From assembly GCF_000186865.1 (NCBI RefSeq), contig NW_008705568.1:155254-219253 (forward strand): a stretch of DNA of 64,000 nt. The letters run 5' to 3'. The DNA comes from Aureococcus anophagefferens. Lineage: Eukaryota > Sar > Pelagophyceae > Pelagomonadales > Pelagomonadaceae. Under the pieces are notes generated by a model that was given only the letters and a program-made list of their open reading frames with translations, searched no databases and was not told where the DNA came from. The position numbers were made by a program, and so were the translations under genes. Shown in pieces: positions 9,945 to 20,238 of this stretch (position 1 is the first letter of the stretch; the number at the start of each line of letters is the position of its first letter).

Positions 9945-11870
9945 GTGATGGCGCCGTATGGCATCACGATCACGACGACCTTGGGCGCGGAGGCTTTCTC
10001 CGTGAAGCTCACGCATGGCAAGGCCGGTCCGCTGAGCGCGCCGAAGATCCTCCGCGCCTTCGCGGCGGCCCACGCTCGCAAGTTCGGCGCGGGCGCCCTG
10101 CCGGCGTCCTGCCGCCTCGACCGCCGCTGCGACGGCCGCGGCGGGGCGCCCGGGCCGGAGGACGTGCGCGACGACGTCGGCGACGGCGGCTCCGTCTTCG
10201 TCGTCGCGGCGGCGCCGGCGCCGCCGAGGCCGCCGGCCGCCGCCGCGCCGCCGCCGCCCGCCGCCGCGCCGCCCGCGGCGCCGCCACCCGCGCCGATGTC
10301 GCCGGCGGAGGCCGCGCGCCTCGTCGCGCGCGCGCGCGACCTCTGGCGCGCGGACCGGCCCTTCCGCGCGATCGGGGACCTGCAGCGCGTCGCGATCGGC
10401 GGACGCGCGGACCCGGCCGCCGCGGCGCTCGAGGCCGAGATCTGGGCGACGGACGCCGTCGCGTCGACCTACGCGCCGGACTTCGGGCCGGGCTTCCTGA
10501 GCCAGGCCTGGGGCAGCCCCGCGGCGCCGCGCTACGACCCGCGGCCCCTCGTCGACGCGAAGGGCCCGCCGGCGGAGCCGCCGCCGCCCTGGTCCGCGGC
10601 CGCGCCCCGGGAGGTCGCCATCCCCCGGACATCCTGGACAACGGACCGCGCCGGCGCGCTCGCGCGGCTCCGGGCGGGGCTGCCCGTCGTGCTCGCGGAC
10701 TGCCCGCTGGTCCCGGGGCTCCGCGGCTGGACGGCCGAGACGCTCGCGCGAGACTTCGGCGACGCGCCCCTCGAGACCGTCTGGGCGCCCCCCTCGCGGC
10801 GCTTCACCGTCTTCTGGAACCGGGGCACCTACGCGGACCGGAGCCGGACCGCGGACAAGTACGCGGCCTACGAATCGCCGCCGACGAACGGCAACGAGTA
10901 CCGGACGCTGCGCTGGTTCCTGGACCGCGCCGCGGAGGCGAACGGTGGTACCTACGGCGACGGCAAGGCGCGCTACCTCCAGCAGTGCCTCGGTGCGCGG
11001 CCGACCCCGAGCGGCGCGTTCGCGCACGACGGCAAGGTGCCGCCGGCGCTCCGCCGCGACCTCGAGAGCCTCGACGGCGGCCTCCTCGCGGCTTTAGGAG
11101 CCGCCGCGGGCTTCGGGCCCCACATGAAGACGAAGCTCTACGTGGGCCCGCGCGGCGCGTGTAGCCGGTGCCACTGCGACGGCTACGACGGCTTGATCGT
11201 GCAGCTCGAGGGCCGGAAGCGCGTCGTGCTCTTCGACCCCCTCGAGGCGCGGCACCTCTGCGTCTTCCCGCAGCACCACGGCCTCGAGCTGCGGCCGCGC
11301 GTCCACGTCGACGCGCCGGATTACGCGCGCTTCCCGCGCTACGCGCGCGCGACGGCCTGCTCCGCGGTGCTCGAACCCGGCGACGTGCTCTACCTGCCGC
11401 ACCACTGGTGGCACCACATCGAGTGCCTCTCGGACGCGACGACGTCCGCGAACCTGTGGCTCTCGACGGGCGGCGAGGCCGGCGCCGGTGCCCTCTGGCG
11501 GTCGCTCCCGAAGCCGTTGGGCCCGGGCTGGACCTACGAGCTCGCGCGCCACGTCGAGCTCGCCGTCGCGGCCGGGCTCCCCGGCGGCGGCGCCGACGTG
11601 CCGGCCTTCCTCCGCCACTGCGCGGGCGAGCTCGCGGCCGTCGACGACCCCGGCGTGCCGCCGCTCTGGCACGCGCTCCGCTGCCGCCTCTTCGCGAAGC
11701 TCGCGTCGTTCCTCGGCGCGGCGGCGCTCCCGGCCTTCTTCGACGACCTGCTCGACCCCGCGCGCTTCGACGGCATCGCCCCCGTGGAGCCGGAGATGGC
11801 CTTCACGGACGTCCCCGGCCGCGAGCACGTCTGCCCGGGCGCGCCCGTCTATCGGCCGCTGCCCTCCTAA
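9945..11870 (+). CDS. JmjC/cupin-8 Fe(II)/2-oxoglutarate oxygenase
   Basis: 641 residues, single exon. The Jumonji-type core is near residues 390-510: the iron-binding HxD is in SRCHCDGYDGLIVQLEG, followed by KRVVLFDP, and the distal His is in YLPHHWWHHIECL. This matches the cupin-8/JMJD5/TYW5-like class, which hydroxylates proteins or RNA using Fe(II) and 2-oxoglutarate. The first ~85 residues look like a separate small domain ending EDVRDDVGDGGSVFVV, followed by a Pro/Ala linker (85-115). The substrate cannot be predicted. It converges on the J-domain gene with a 51-base gap; that neighbour seems to contain a similar small domain. Confidence 0.8.
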   Translation: MMAPYGITITTTLGAEAFSVKLTHGKAGPLSAPKILRAFAAAHARKFGAGALPASCRLDRRCDGRGGAPGPEDVRDDVGDGGSVFVVAAAPAPPRPPAAAAPPPPAAAPPAAPPPAPMSPAEAARLVARARDLWRADRPFRAIGDLQRVAIGGRADPAAAALEAEIWATDAVASTYAPDFGPGFLSQAWGSPAAPRYDPRPLVDAKGPPAEPPPPWSAAAPREVAIPRTSWTTDRAGALARLRAGLPVVLADCPLVPGLRGWTAETLARDFGDAPLETVWAPPSRRFTVFWNRGTYADRSRTADKYAAYESPPTNGNEYRTLRWFLDRAAEANGGTYGDGKARYLQQCLGARPTPSGAFAHDGKVPPALRRDLESLDGGLLAALGAAAGFGPHMKTKLYVGPRGACSRCHCDGYDGLIVQLEGRKRVVLFDPLEARHLCVFPQHHGLELRPRVHVDAPDYARFPRYARATACSAVLEPGDVLYLPHHWWHHIECLSDATTSANLWLSTGGEAGAGALWRSLPKPLGPGWTYELARHVELAVAAGLPGGGADVPAFLRHCAGELAAVDDPGVPPLWHALRCRLFAKLASFLGAAALPAFFDDLLDPARFDGIAPVEPEMAFTDVPGREHVCPGAPVYRPLPS

Positions 11871-11921
11871 AAGCCCTTCGCTACTTTATGCCGGTAAAGA
11901 AAGAAAGAAGAAGCGCCCCCC

Positions 11922-14724
11922 CTAGCGCCGCCGCGCGGTCCGCGCCTCGTCGTAGTAGCACCGCTCGAGCGGGTCGATGAGGACCGAGTAGGACAGGGCG
12001 ATGCGCTCGAACTTGGCCGTCGCGTCCGGGTCGTCGCGGTTCTTGTCCGGGTGGCACTCGCGGGCCTTGGCGAAGTAGGCCTTCTTGATCGCCGCGTCCG
12101 CCGCGTCCGGCGACACGCCCAGGACCTCGTAGTGCGACTTCGTCGGCCAGTAGTGCGCGTCGAGGTCCTCGTCGGCGGCCATGTCGGCGTACTCGGCCCG
12201 GTGGCCCGCGTGGCCGCTGCGCTCGCGGTGCGCGTCGTAGGTGTAGCCGTCGTTGGGGCCGTGGAAGTCGGGCTCGGCGTCGTACCACTGGCGCCACCGG
12301 TTGCCCGTCCAGTCGAACTTCTGGGCCCGCGGGTTGTGCTGGCGCCGCATGGACTTGTGGCCCGCGCTCAGGAGCTTCCCCCACATGTCGTTGGCGACCC
12401 TCATCTGCGGGTGGCGCCGGACGTCGAAGCCGCGCCGCCTCATTATCTCGACGTAGTCGCCGTAGTCGTCGACGGCCGCGTCGTGCCGCCCCAGCAGGCG
12501 CAGCGCGTCCCCCCGCAGGAGCAGGACCGCGGGGAAGGGCTCCATGAGCGCGAGTGCGAGGCCCGCGTCGTTCTCGACGCGCTCGCAGCGCGCCTTCCGC
12601 CCCTCCTCGCCTGGGTCCGCGTCGGACCAGCGGCCCGGGTACCGCGGCGGGTCCAGCTTCGCGAGCTCGAGCTCGCAGGCCGCGCGCCGCTCGTAGGCGA
12701 CGGCGTGCTCCGCGTCGAGCTTGAGGACCTTGGAGTAGAGGTCGATGGCGCGGTCCACGTACTCGGCGTCCTTCAGGTCGACGAGCGCGTCCGCCTCCTC
12801 GAGGTAGCCGTGGACGCGCTCCAGCGTCGCCAACACCTTGGGCTTCGCGCGGAGCGCCGGCGCCCCCGCGGCGACGGCGCGCGCCGCGGCGCGCTGGCCC
12901 GTGTAGTCGAGCGCGCGCGCGTAGGCCCGGGCGGTCTCGAAGTCCATCGCGGGATCTCCCGTCGCCGCGTGCTCGAAGTGNNNNNNNNNNNNNNNNNNNN
13001 NNNNNNNNNNNNNNNNNNNNNNNNNNNNNNNNNNNNNNNNNNNNNNNNNNNNNNNNNNNNNTGGTCGCCGCGTGGTCCTCGGGCAGCCGCGCCTTCAGTT
13101 GCTCGAACTTTTTCAGGGCCGCCTCGAAGTCGCCGACGGCGAGGAACGCGTCCGCCTCCGCGACCTGGGCAGCACAAGCGTGATTCAACGTCGCTTCAAC
13201 GTGAGTGTTCCGCGCGCGCGCGTTCCGGGAAAAGCATCCACGCTTCGAGACCGCTCCGAGGGATGATCGCTCGTCCAAAAATCAGCCGAAACGAGTGGAA
13301 AACGGCCGAGATCGGAGCCTTTGAAGTTGGGGAATGTCGCTCTCTTTTGCTGCCCTGTCCGCGACTCTGCAGACGAAGGACGACGGGCAGAGCTTGAGGC
13401 CGTAGACCGCGGCGTCGACGGCGCGCGACCCCCGGCCGAGGCGCGCGAGGCACGACGACGCGGCCGCGAGGAGCGCGGCCTTGCCCGCCGGCGACGGCTC
13501 TTTCCCCGCGGCGGCCTCGTACTTCTCCGCGGCCGCGAAGTCGTTGCCGTCGGCGGCGAGCGCCGCGCCGGCGGCGCGCAGGTCCTCCGCGTCGCGGGCG
13601 TAGGTCACGGCGTCGTCCTCCGCCGGCCGCGCCTCGCGCGGCTTCGGCGCCGGCTTCGCCGCGCGCGGCTTCGGCTTCGGCGCGGCCGGCTTCGCCGCGT
13701 AGGCGTCGGGGTCCGCGGCCGGGTCCGCGGCCTTCCAGCGCTTGACGAAGAGCTCCGTGCCCTCGGAGACGACGTCCTCGAGGGCCATGGACGTCGGCAC
13801 GTGGTCGCCGCCCGCGCCCTCGACGCGGAGCTCCGCGACCGCCAAATGCTCGTCGAAGGGCCGGCCGCCGTTGTAGTGGTCCACGAAGGTCTTCACGAGG
13901 GCGCCGACGTCCTTGGCCAGCCAGCTCCGCTTGAGGCCGAGCTTCAACGTCGACCGGCGCGCGGCGTTCTTGGGCTCGTTGTACGTGAGGAGCACGTTGC
14001 ACTTATCGGACACCTTCTTCTTCTTCTTCTTCTTGACCTTCTCCGGCGCCGGGCCGGCGACGGCGTCCGGGTCCGTCGCCCGCGCGGCCGCGGCGCGGTC
14101 CCGGGCCGCGGCGATCGCGCCGCCCTCGTCCGTCGGGAAGTCGAAGAGCGCCTGCTCCGCCGAAGTCACGGCCTCGTCGTAGCGCTTGAGCGCGTGCAGC
14201 GCCGCGACGCGCCGGCCCCGGGCCTTGGCCCACTTCCGGTTCGCGGCGATCGACGCGTCCGCGGCCGCGAGCGCGCCCGCCGCATCGCCGTGGAGCAGGA
14301 GCGCGGCGGACTTGTTGCTCAGCAGCACGGAGTCGTTCGGCGCGACGTCGAGCGCGAAGTCGTAGAGCTCCGCGGCGTCGCCGTAGCGCTTCGCGCGCAG
14401 GGCGTCGTCGGCGAGCTTCTTCCGCGAATCGCGGAGCTCGTCGTGCTCCTTGCGCGCGTCGTCCATCTTCGCGCCGCGGACCTCGTAGTCGACCTTGTCG
14501 GGGACCTTGGGGCCCTCGTCCTTGGGCACGAAGGGCCGGTCGTCGTCGGCGCCGTTGATCATCTTCTCGAACTGCTCCTGGGCCTCCTGCCAGCCGGGTT
14601 TCGAGGATTTGCCCCCCTTGGACGACCCGCTGGGCTTCGACGACGCCGGCGGCTTCGCGCCGCCGCAGAACTCCACGGGCTCCATGGTCGCATTGCCGTA
14701 GAGGCCCTGGCCGCGGAACGACAT
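11922..14724 (-). CDS. TPR/J-domain cochaperone, interrupted by an assembly gap
   Basis: Exon 1 is 14724-13366 and exon 2 is 13164-11922, joined across introner A1 as FVCR|VAEADAF. I prefer Met at 14724 (MSFRGQGLYG) over 14802 because the upstream sequence is part of a tandem repeat. TPR-like helices occur at about residues 110-220 and again after residue 400. Between them lies an unrecognised ~90-residue module (LLTYNEPKNAARRSTLKLG ... GTELFVKRW). The C-terminus is a J domain: HYEVLGVSPDAADAAIKKAY, then the Hsp70-activating HPD in ARECHPDKNRDD. This resembles DNAJC7-type Hsp70/Hsp90 cochaperones. An 81-N gap (12981-13061) removes part of a TPR, and the frames on its two sides do not match. 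Confidence 0.78.
12981..13061. other. Assembly gap of 81 N
   Basis: Unknown bases inside exon 2 of the J-domain gene. Although 81 is divisible by three, the true frames before (…RLPEDHAAT) and after (HFEHAATGDPAMDFETAR) are not in register across it, so the gap length is not the real length. Confidence 0.95.
13165..13357 (-). mobile_element. Family A introner (copy A1)
   Basis: A 193-bp element with ends CAGGGCAGCAAAAGAG / ...GTGCTGCCCAG in gene orientation and the core CGTCCAAAAATCAGCCGAAA. The exact 8-bp duplication GTCGCGGA lies at 13358-13365 and 13157-13164. The duplication's own GT is the donor and the element's CAG the acceptor, so splicing restores FVCRVAEAD exactly. Core antisense to the gene. 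Confidence 0.92.
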
Positions 14725-14761
14725 GGCGCCGCGGGACGCGGTGGGGTCGGCGGCGGCGCAC

Positions 14762-14884
14762 GCGCGGGCGCTGCTGCGCGTCTCGCCGCGACCGAAGCAC
14801 ACTCAGGCCACTCTCACCACACCACGCGCGGGCGCTGCTGCGCGTCTCGCCGCGACCGCACGCTCAGGCCACTCTCACCACACC
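14762..14884. repeat. Two ~60-bp direct repeats upstream of the J-domain gene
   Basis: Copy 1 (14762-14823) and copy 2 (14826-14884) share GCGCGGGCGCTGCTGCGCG, then TCTCGCCGCGACCG and CAGGCCACTCTCACCACAC, differing by a few bases. They lie directly upstream of the proposed ATG at 14724, in the 302-base space before the divergent MFS gene. Confidence 0.8.
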
Positions 14885-15104
14885 TCGAGTGCTTCACCGA
14901 GGCTGCACCTTTGCAACTTGGAATCTGAGAAGGGTCGACGATGCTGCCCCTCGACGATGGCATGCTGGCCCGTCGCGCCGTGACGTAGGACCGGTAGCGA
15001 CGTGCGACGCCGCCAACATCGCCGTTTGACTGCGGCAAGGTCGACGGTGCTGCTGCGGAGCCACAAAAGCAAGGGTCACGGACAGCTCCGCGGAGGAGAC
15101 TCTC
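14885..15104. promoter_or_regulatory. Divergent upstream region of the J-domain and MFS genes
   Basis: Together with the direct repeats this forms the spacer between two divergent starts (14724 and 15105). It is less GC-rich than the coding sequence. No element was recognised beyond the repeats. Confidence 0.3.
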
Positions 15105-16758
15105 ATGGACAGCCCTCTGCATGGCGACCTCCAGGCCGAGCCCGCCCCTGCGAAGCGCAGCGCCGCGAACCGGAGCGTGCTCGCCGCGTCCTGCGTGCTC
15201 TGGGCCATGGAGTGCACCGTCGCCGCGGGCCTCATGCCTTTCTTCCCGCGCGTCGCCGCGAAGGCGCGCGGCGGCTCGGCGCTCGCCGTCGGCTGCGTCT
15301 TCGCGGTCTTCCCGCTGGCGACGGCGGTCGCGTCCCCGGCCGTCCCCGCGCTCTCGAAGCTCCTGCGGTCGCGGTGCCGCGCCATCTACCTCGGTCTCGT
15401 CCTCACGATCGTCGGCCTCGCGGGCTTCGCGCGGTCGTCGACCGTCCCGGCGTGGATCGGCTGGCGGAGCCTCCAGGGCGCCGCGTGCGCGCTCGTCGAC
15501 GTGCCCGCCATGGGCCTCCTGCTCACGCACTCGCGCGACGTCGCCGAGGACACGGGCGTCCTCGAGGCCGTCGCCGGCGGCTCCTACATGGTCGCGCCGT
15601 TCCTCGGCGGGTTGCTCTACGAGTTCTGCGGCTTCGCGAACGTCTTCTTCGTGCTCGCCGCGGCGCACGCGGCCGTGCTGCTCGTCGCGCCGCGGCTCCT
15701 CGCGGACGCCGCCGCCGCGGACGCCGCGGACACCGCGGAAGCCGCCGCGGCGTCCGGGGGGCCGACGCCGTCGTCGGGGCGCGCGGCCGTGGGCTGGGCC
15801 GCGGCCTGCTTCGGCCTCTCGAACGCGTCGCTGTCCTTCTACGACGCGGCCCTCGCGCCCCATGCGCGGGCGACGCTGGGCTTCGGCGCGCTCGAGACGG
15901 GCCTCGTCTCCCTCGGGGCGGGAAAGGAGTGCTTCAAGTTCGCTTCGATATGAGTGTTCCGCGCGCGCGCGTTCCGGAAATAGCATCCACGCGTCGAGGG
16001 CGCTCCGAGCGATGATCGCCCGTCGAAACATGAGCCGAAACGAGTGGGAAACGACCGAGAGAGGAGCCTCGAAGTCGGGAAGTTCGCACTCTTTTCCCGC
16101 CCAGGTCTACCTCGCGCCGTCGGCGATCTACGCGGCCATCTCGCCCTTCGCCGGCGGCGTCGTCCGCCGCTTCGGCGCGCGGGACCCGCTCGTCGCCGGC
16201 TGCGCGGCCTGGGCCCTCGCGTCCCTGGTCTGGGGCCCGGTGCCGCTGGCCGCCGCGGCGCGCGCGCCCGACGCCGCGGCGCGGGCCTACGACTACGCGT
16301 GCCTCGGCGCCTGGAGCCTCGGCTGCGGCGTCGCCGTCGCGCTCGTCTACCAGTGCCCGCTGCCCCTCGCGAAGCGCGCGCTCGGCGGCGGGCGCCCGCT
16401 CGGCGCGGCCGCGGACGACGCGCTCGCGGCGGTCTTCCAGGCCGCGGGCGCCGCGGGGCAGGTCGCGGGGCCGCTCCTCGGCGGCTGGCTCGTCGACGCC
16501 GGCCGCCAGTGGGCCGAGCCCGGCTGCGACCTCGCGCGGCGGTCCAAGTGCCGGAGCGGCTTCTTCTCCGCGTCCGCGACCTTCGCGGGCCTCTTCGCGG
16601 TCCTCGCGCCCTGCCTCCTGGCCTTCGTCGCGTCGGACCGGCCGGCGGCGCGGGCCACCTCCCTCGAGGAGCCCCTCCTCGTCGACGCCGCCTTCAGCCC
16701 CGAGTCCTCGACGTCGACGGCGACGGACGGCGGCGGCGACAACCGCGTGAGCCTCTAG
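15105..16758 (+). CDS. Major facilitator superfamily transporter (SLC18-like)
   Basis: Exon 1 is 15105-15905 and exon 2 is 16105-16758, joined across introner A2 as ALETGL|VYLAPSAIYA. The product is ~485 residues with about 12 hydrophobic segments: WAMECTVAAGLMPFFPRV, VGCVFAVFPLATAVASPAVP, YLGLVLTIVGLAGFA, then GSYMVAPFLGGLLYEFCGF, and in exon 2 AIYAAISPFAGGVVRRFGA and GAAGQVAGPLLGGWLVD. The internal repeat and the pattern of small residues around R/G-rich loops fit MFS, nearest to vesicular-amine-like SLC18 members by eye. Substrate unknown. The last 50 residues are an acidic/Ser-rich cytosolic tail. Confidence 0.78.
15914..16104 (+). mobile_element. Family A introner (copy A2)
   Basis: A 191-bp element with ends CGGGGCGGGAAAGGAG / CTTTTCCCGCCCAG. 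Flanking duplication is GTCTCCCT (15906-15913) / GTCTACCT (16105-16112), one mismatch. GT of the left duplication to the terminal CAG restores ETGLVYLAP. The core is eroded here (CGTCGAAACATGAGCCGAAA). Core sense to the gene. Confidence 0.9.
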
Positions 16759-17231
16759 AGGTCGATTATATGGGGGCCGGTGCGGCTTTAGTGGGCCCCC
16801 CAATGCCCGCGCCCGCCCAAGGTAGGCGCGTCGGCGGGTTAGGCGCGGCCAGAATGCGTTGCGTGCCGAGGACGCTCAAGCTTACTGCTAGCGGCCGGTG
16901 GACTATGGTGGCTACCTGGTGCGTGTGAGCGCCGGGTGGGTTCCCGTGTCTGCGCCGTGTCCTGCAGCGTTGCAGCGCCCTTCGAAGGGGTTGTCGAGGG
17001 CGCTCCGCGAGTCTCGCGGCGAGCGGCGTGACGTCGGCGACGTGCAGCGAGTTCCAGCGGCTGCCCTTCCAGAGGCGGCGCTCGACGCCGACGTGCGACG
17101 CGCCGCTGCAAGAGGACACCCGCGCAGCGGTCCGTAGCGTCGCGCGGCGGGGCCGTCGAGCGTCTCGAGCGCTCGATCGCTGCCCGCGCCGGGGGCCGGA
17201 CGCTAGCGCCGCGCGCTAGTCGCGCCGCGTC
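16759..17231. other. No gene recognised (473 bases)
   Basis: Between the MFS stop and the first open frame of the DUF285-like region. Stop codons occur in all frames over short distances on both strands. I see no RNA gene, repeat or introner core here. Confidence 0.4.
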
Positions 17232-18128
17232 ATGGTGCGGACGCGCGCCGGCAGCGTGGCCAAGCGCGCCGACGAGCCCACAGAGCACGACGGCGACACG
17301 GACGACGACGGCGTCGCCGACGACGACGCCGACGGCGCTGCGCTAGTGGCGCGCGTGCCGGGCCCCCCAGCTGACATAAGACCCACCTTCGGGCTACGGG
17401 CAGTCGGGGAAGGGGACTCGGCAGCGCGACCCATGCGCAGCAGCCTCATGAGCGACACACCCAGCCGCATGCGCAGCAGCACCATGCCCACCTTGCGGTC
17501 GGCCCAGCGGGCGCCGCCGGGCGACGCGCACTCCGAGGAGACGGGCGTCCTCGCCGTGACGTTCCGCGAGATGGCCGGCGCCTACGAGGCGACGCAGCAC
17601 ACGCCGCTGGGACGTGTCGCCCACGACGGCGAAGACGGACATCTTCTCCGGCGCCACCGCCTTCGACCAATGCCTGCCCTGGCACGAGGACTTCAACGAG
17701 CCTCCCCACTGCGGGTTCTCCTTCGCGAACAACGACGAGCTCAAGGCCGCAGTCGGCGCTTGGGACGAGGACTCCGACAACGCCAAGGCCCAGTACGGCC
17801 CCATCAGCAGGTGGGACACGTCCAAGGTGACGGCCATGTCGTTCCTGTTCTGCGTGCGGCAGGACTGGATGGAAGATGAGTATTACGCCGACAACTATGA
17901 AGATTGCGTGCTCACGGACGACACATTCAACGAGGCCATCGGCGCCTGGGACACGTCGTCGGTGACGGACATGAGCTATGCGTTCTACTCCGCCGCCGCC
18001 TGGGCGTCCGCGCGCGCGTCGAGGCGGTCGACGCGGAGCGCGTGGAGCCGCCTCGTCGCGGGGGGAGCTCCTACTCTGCCGCGCGCGCGTCGGACGGCGA
18101 GGACGCCGCGGCGGACGAGGACGACTAG
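17232..18128 (+). pseudogene. DUF285/BspA-like repeat gene, frame-broken
   Basis: From 17232 an acidic N-terminal region is open (MVRTRAGSVAKRADEPTEHD, then GVLAVTFREMAGAYEATQ). At about 17595 the coding frame shifts, giving RWDVSPTTAKTDIFSGATAFDQ. The DUF285 units follow, with the family signature 'WDtSsVtdMs..F': ISRWDTSKVTAMSFLFC (about 17800-17850) and IGAWDTSSVTDMSYAFYSA (about 17940-18000). DUF285 repeats are abundant, often surface-associated LRR-like modules in algae, protists and mycoplasmas. After two and a half units the pattern stops and the sequence turns into low-complexity Arg/Ala codons; no convincing stop is in frame. Probably a truncated or decaying copy. Confidence 0.5.
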
Positions 18129-18195
18129 GAGCCGCGCGGCGCCTCGGGTCGACGGAGCTCCTACTCTGCCGCGCGGCGTCGATGCGTTAGCGCGC

Positions 18196-20238
18196 CTAGC
18201 CCCACCAGCCGGCCTGGCCCGGCCGCCGCGCGCCCGCCGCGGGCCGCGGCTCCCAGTTGGGCTTCGGCTGGCGCGCGAGCTGGCGCCGCGTCCGCGAGCC
18301 GCGGAGCGCGGCCTGGATCTTCGCGGCGGGCGCGTGGTCGCGGCCGGCGAGGTAGGCGACGCGGGGCACGCCCGCGGCGCGCGGCCGCGGGTAGGGCCCC
18401 GGGTCCGCCTGGTTGCGGCGGAAGCCGGGGCCCCGCTTGCCGTCGCGCGGGGGCGTCTTGTTCTCCTTGGGCCTGTCGCCTCCCCGGGGGCTCGCGGGCG
18501 CCGCGCGGCGCGACCGCGACTCGACGGCGCGCATGAGGCGCTCGTCGTCGACGTCGCGCATGGCGCCGCGGACGAGCGACGAGATCTTGCCGCCGTTGAT
18601 GGGCAGCGGGCTCGTCGGCGACCCGGGCTGGAGGGGCAGCGCCTTGCGGTCGCGGAGCCGCCCGTCGAAGGCGACGGGCGCGACCTTGGCGACCTTCCGC
18701 GACGGCGACAGCGGCGCGGCCTTGCGGCCCAAAAGCTCGTCGACGCGCGCGATGGCCGCGTCGAGCGCCGACGAGCCCTCCGTCGACGCCGGCGACGGAT
18801 TTTCGGCAAAAGAGTGGCGCGAGCTCTCGCGCCGCTGGAGCAGCTCCGTCTTCCGCGCGCGGTTCGTCGCGGGCCAGGCCGCGGGCGAGTTCGGCCGCGA
18901 GTCGGGGTAGCACGGCTTCGGGAGCGCGTGCGTGAGCTGGTGCTTCGAACGCGGGACCTTGATGGTCTTGAGGAGCTCGATGCGGTCCGCGTCGTCCTCG
19001 GGCGCGACGTCGCCGTCGCGGCCGCGCTTCGAGCACAACACCTCGGACGCCGCGAGCGCGTCGATCGACGGCCGCTTCGACGCGTTGACCTGGAGCATGC
19101 CGTCGACGAAGTCGCGGAGCTCCCTCGAGTAGGTCCGCGGGATCGCGTCGCGGCGGCCGGACCGCACGGCCTTGCCGAGCGCGGCGACGGACCGCGCGTG
19201 GAAGGGCGGCCGCAGGCAGCAGAGCTCGTAGACCGTGCAGCCCAGCGCCCAGACGTCCGCCGCGCGCGAGTAGGGCCGGTCGGCCCAGATCTCCGGCGCC
19301 ATGTAGTAGGGCGTGCCGATCTGCCTGTGCCGAAACCAAATCTTCAACCCGACTTCAATGTGAGCGTATTCGAATGTTTTGACACAATTTCTTCGGCTGG
19401 GCTTCGACAACTCGACGAGAGCGATCGATCCGTCCAAAAATCAGCCGAATCGACTTCGATTTGACCGAGCTAGAGAATTCTCAAGTTTGGTCAGGACCAC
19501 CCAAACCAGTGGTTGGTTTCGGCACAGCGATCTGCGTCTTCATGAGGCCGCCCTTGTCGTCCTTGACGATTTTGGACACGTTGAGGTCGCCGATGCGGAC
19601 CTCGCCTTTCGCCGTGAGGAACGCGTTCGCGGGCTTGACGTCGCGGTGCACGATCGACCGCCCGTGGAGGTACCTGGCGGGACAAGGGCGATTTCAACGT
19701 CGCTTCAACGTGAGTGTGCCGCGCGCGCGCGTTCCGGAAAAAGCATCCGCGCTTCGAGAGCGTTCCGAGAGATGATCGCTCGTCCAAAAATCAGCCAAAA
19801 CGAGTGGAAAACGGCCGAGAGAGGAGCCTTTGAAGTTGGGCATGTCGCTCTCTTTTGCCGCCCTGGCGGGTACCGCAACCCGTCGACGAGCTGGACGGCG
19901 TAGTGCCAGATCTTCGCCTCGCCCAGGAGGCGCCGGGCCTTGCGCGCCTGCTCGACGACGGCCGCGAGGTCGCCGCCGTCGCAGAAGTCGAGCACGAGCA
20001 CGAGCTCGCGGCCCTTCTCGACGAACGACTCCAAAAACGGCACGACGTTGCGGTGGCGCACGGACGCGAGCACGCGGATCTCCGTGAGCGCGTCGCCGAT
20101 CTCCGCGTCCTTCATGTGGCTGATGTTGACGCGCTTCATGGCGTAGATCTCGCCGTCGGAGACGCGGCGGCACTTGTAGACCGTGCCGAAGGAGCCCTTG
20201 CCCAGGCGGTGGAGGATCTCGAAGTCCTTGAGGCCCAT
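18196..20238 (-). CDS. NEK-like (NIMA-related) Ser/Thr kinase with C-terminal IQ motif
   Basis: Exons 20238-19874, 19673-19536 and 19324-18196 are joined across introners A3 and B3. The start [18 protein letters not shown] is the beginning of the kinase domain. Landmarks: glycine loop GKGSFGTVY, lysine in [18 protein letters not shown] (catalytic loop), GDLNVSK in place of DFG, and GTPYYMAPE (P+1 loop), then [19 protein letters not shown]. The DLN variant with this layout is typical of NEK-family kinases, which act in ciliary and centrosomal control. The ~370-residue tail is Arg/Pro/Ser-rich and contains [16 protein letters not shown], a calmodulin-binding IQ motif. It is divergent from the sulfurtransferase gene (246-base spacer). 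Confidence 0.85.
19325..19527 (-). mobile_element. Family B introner (copy B3) in the kinase activation loop
   Basis: A 203-bp element with perfectly paired ends CTGTGCCGAAACC / GGTTTCGGCACAG. The exact 8-bp duplication GCAGATCG lies at 19528-19535 and 19317-19324. Only GC-AG splicing at the duplication restores [13 protein letters not shown] unchanged. The internal alternative site reads GC here, not GT, and would insert four residues before the P+1 loop. Core antisense to the gene. Confidence 0.9.
19674..19865 (-). mobile_element. Family A introner (copy A3) in the kinase domain
   Basis: A 192-bp element with ends CAGGGCGGCAAAAGAG / TTGTCCCGCCAG. Duplication GTACCCGC (19866-19873) / GTACCTCC (19666-19673), six of eight matching. 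GT of the duplication to CAG restores [15 protein letters not shown], exactly the kinase consensus. Core antisense to the gene. Confidence 0.9.
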
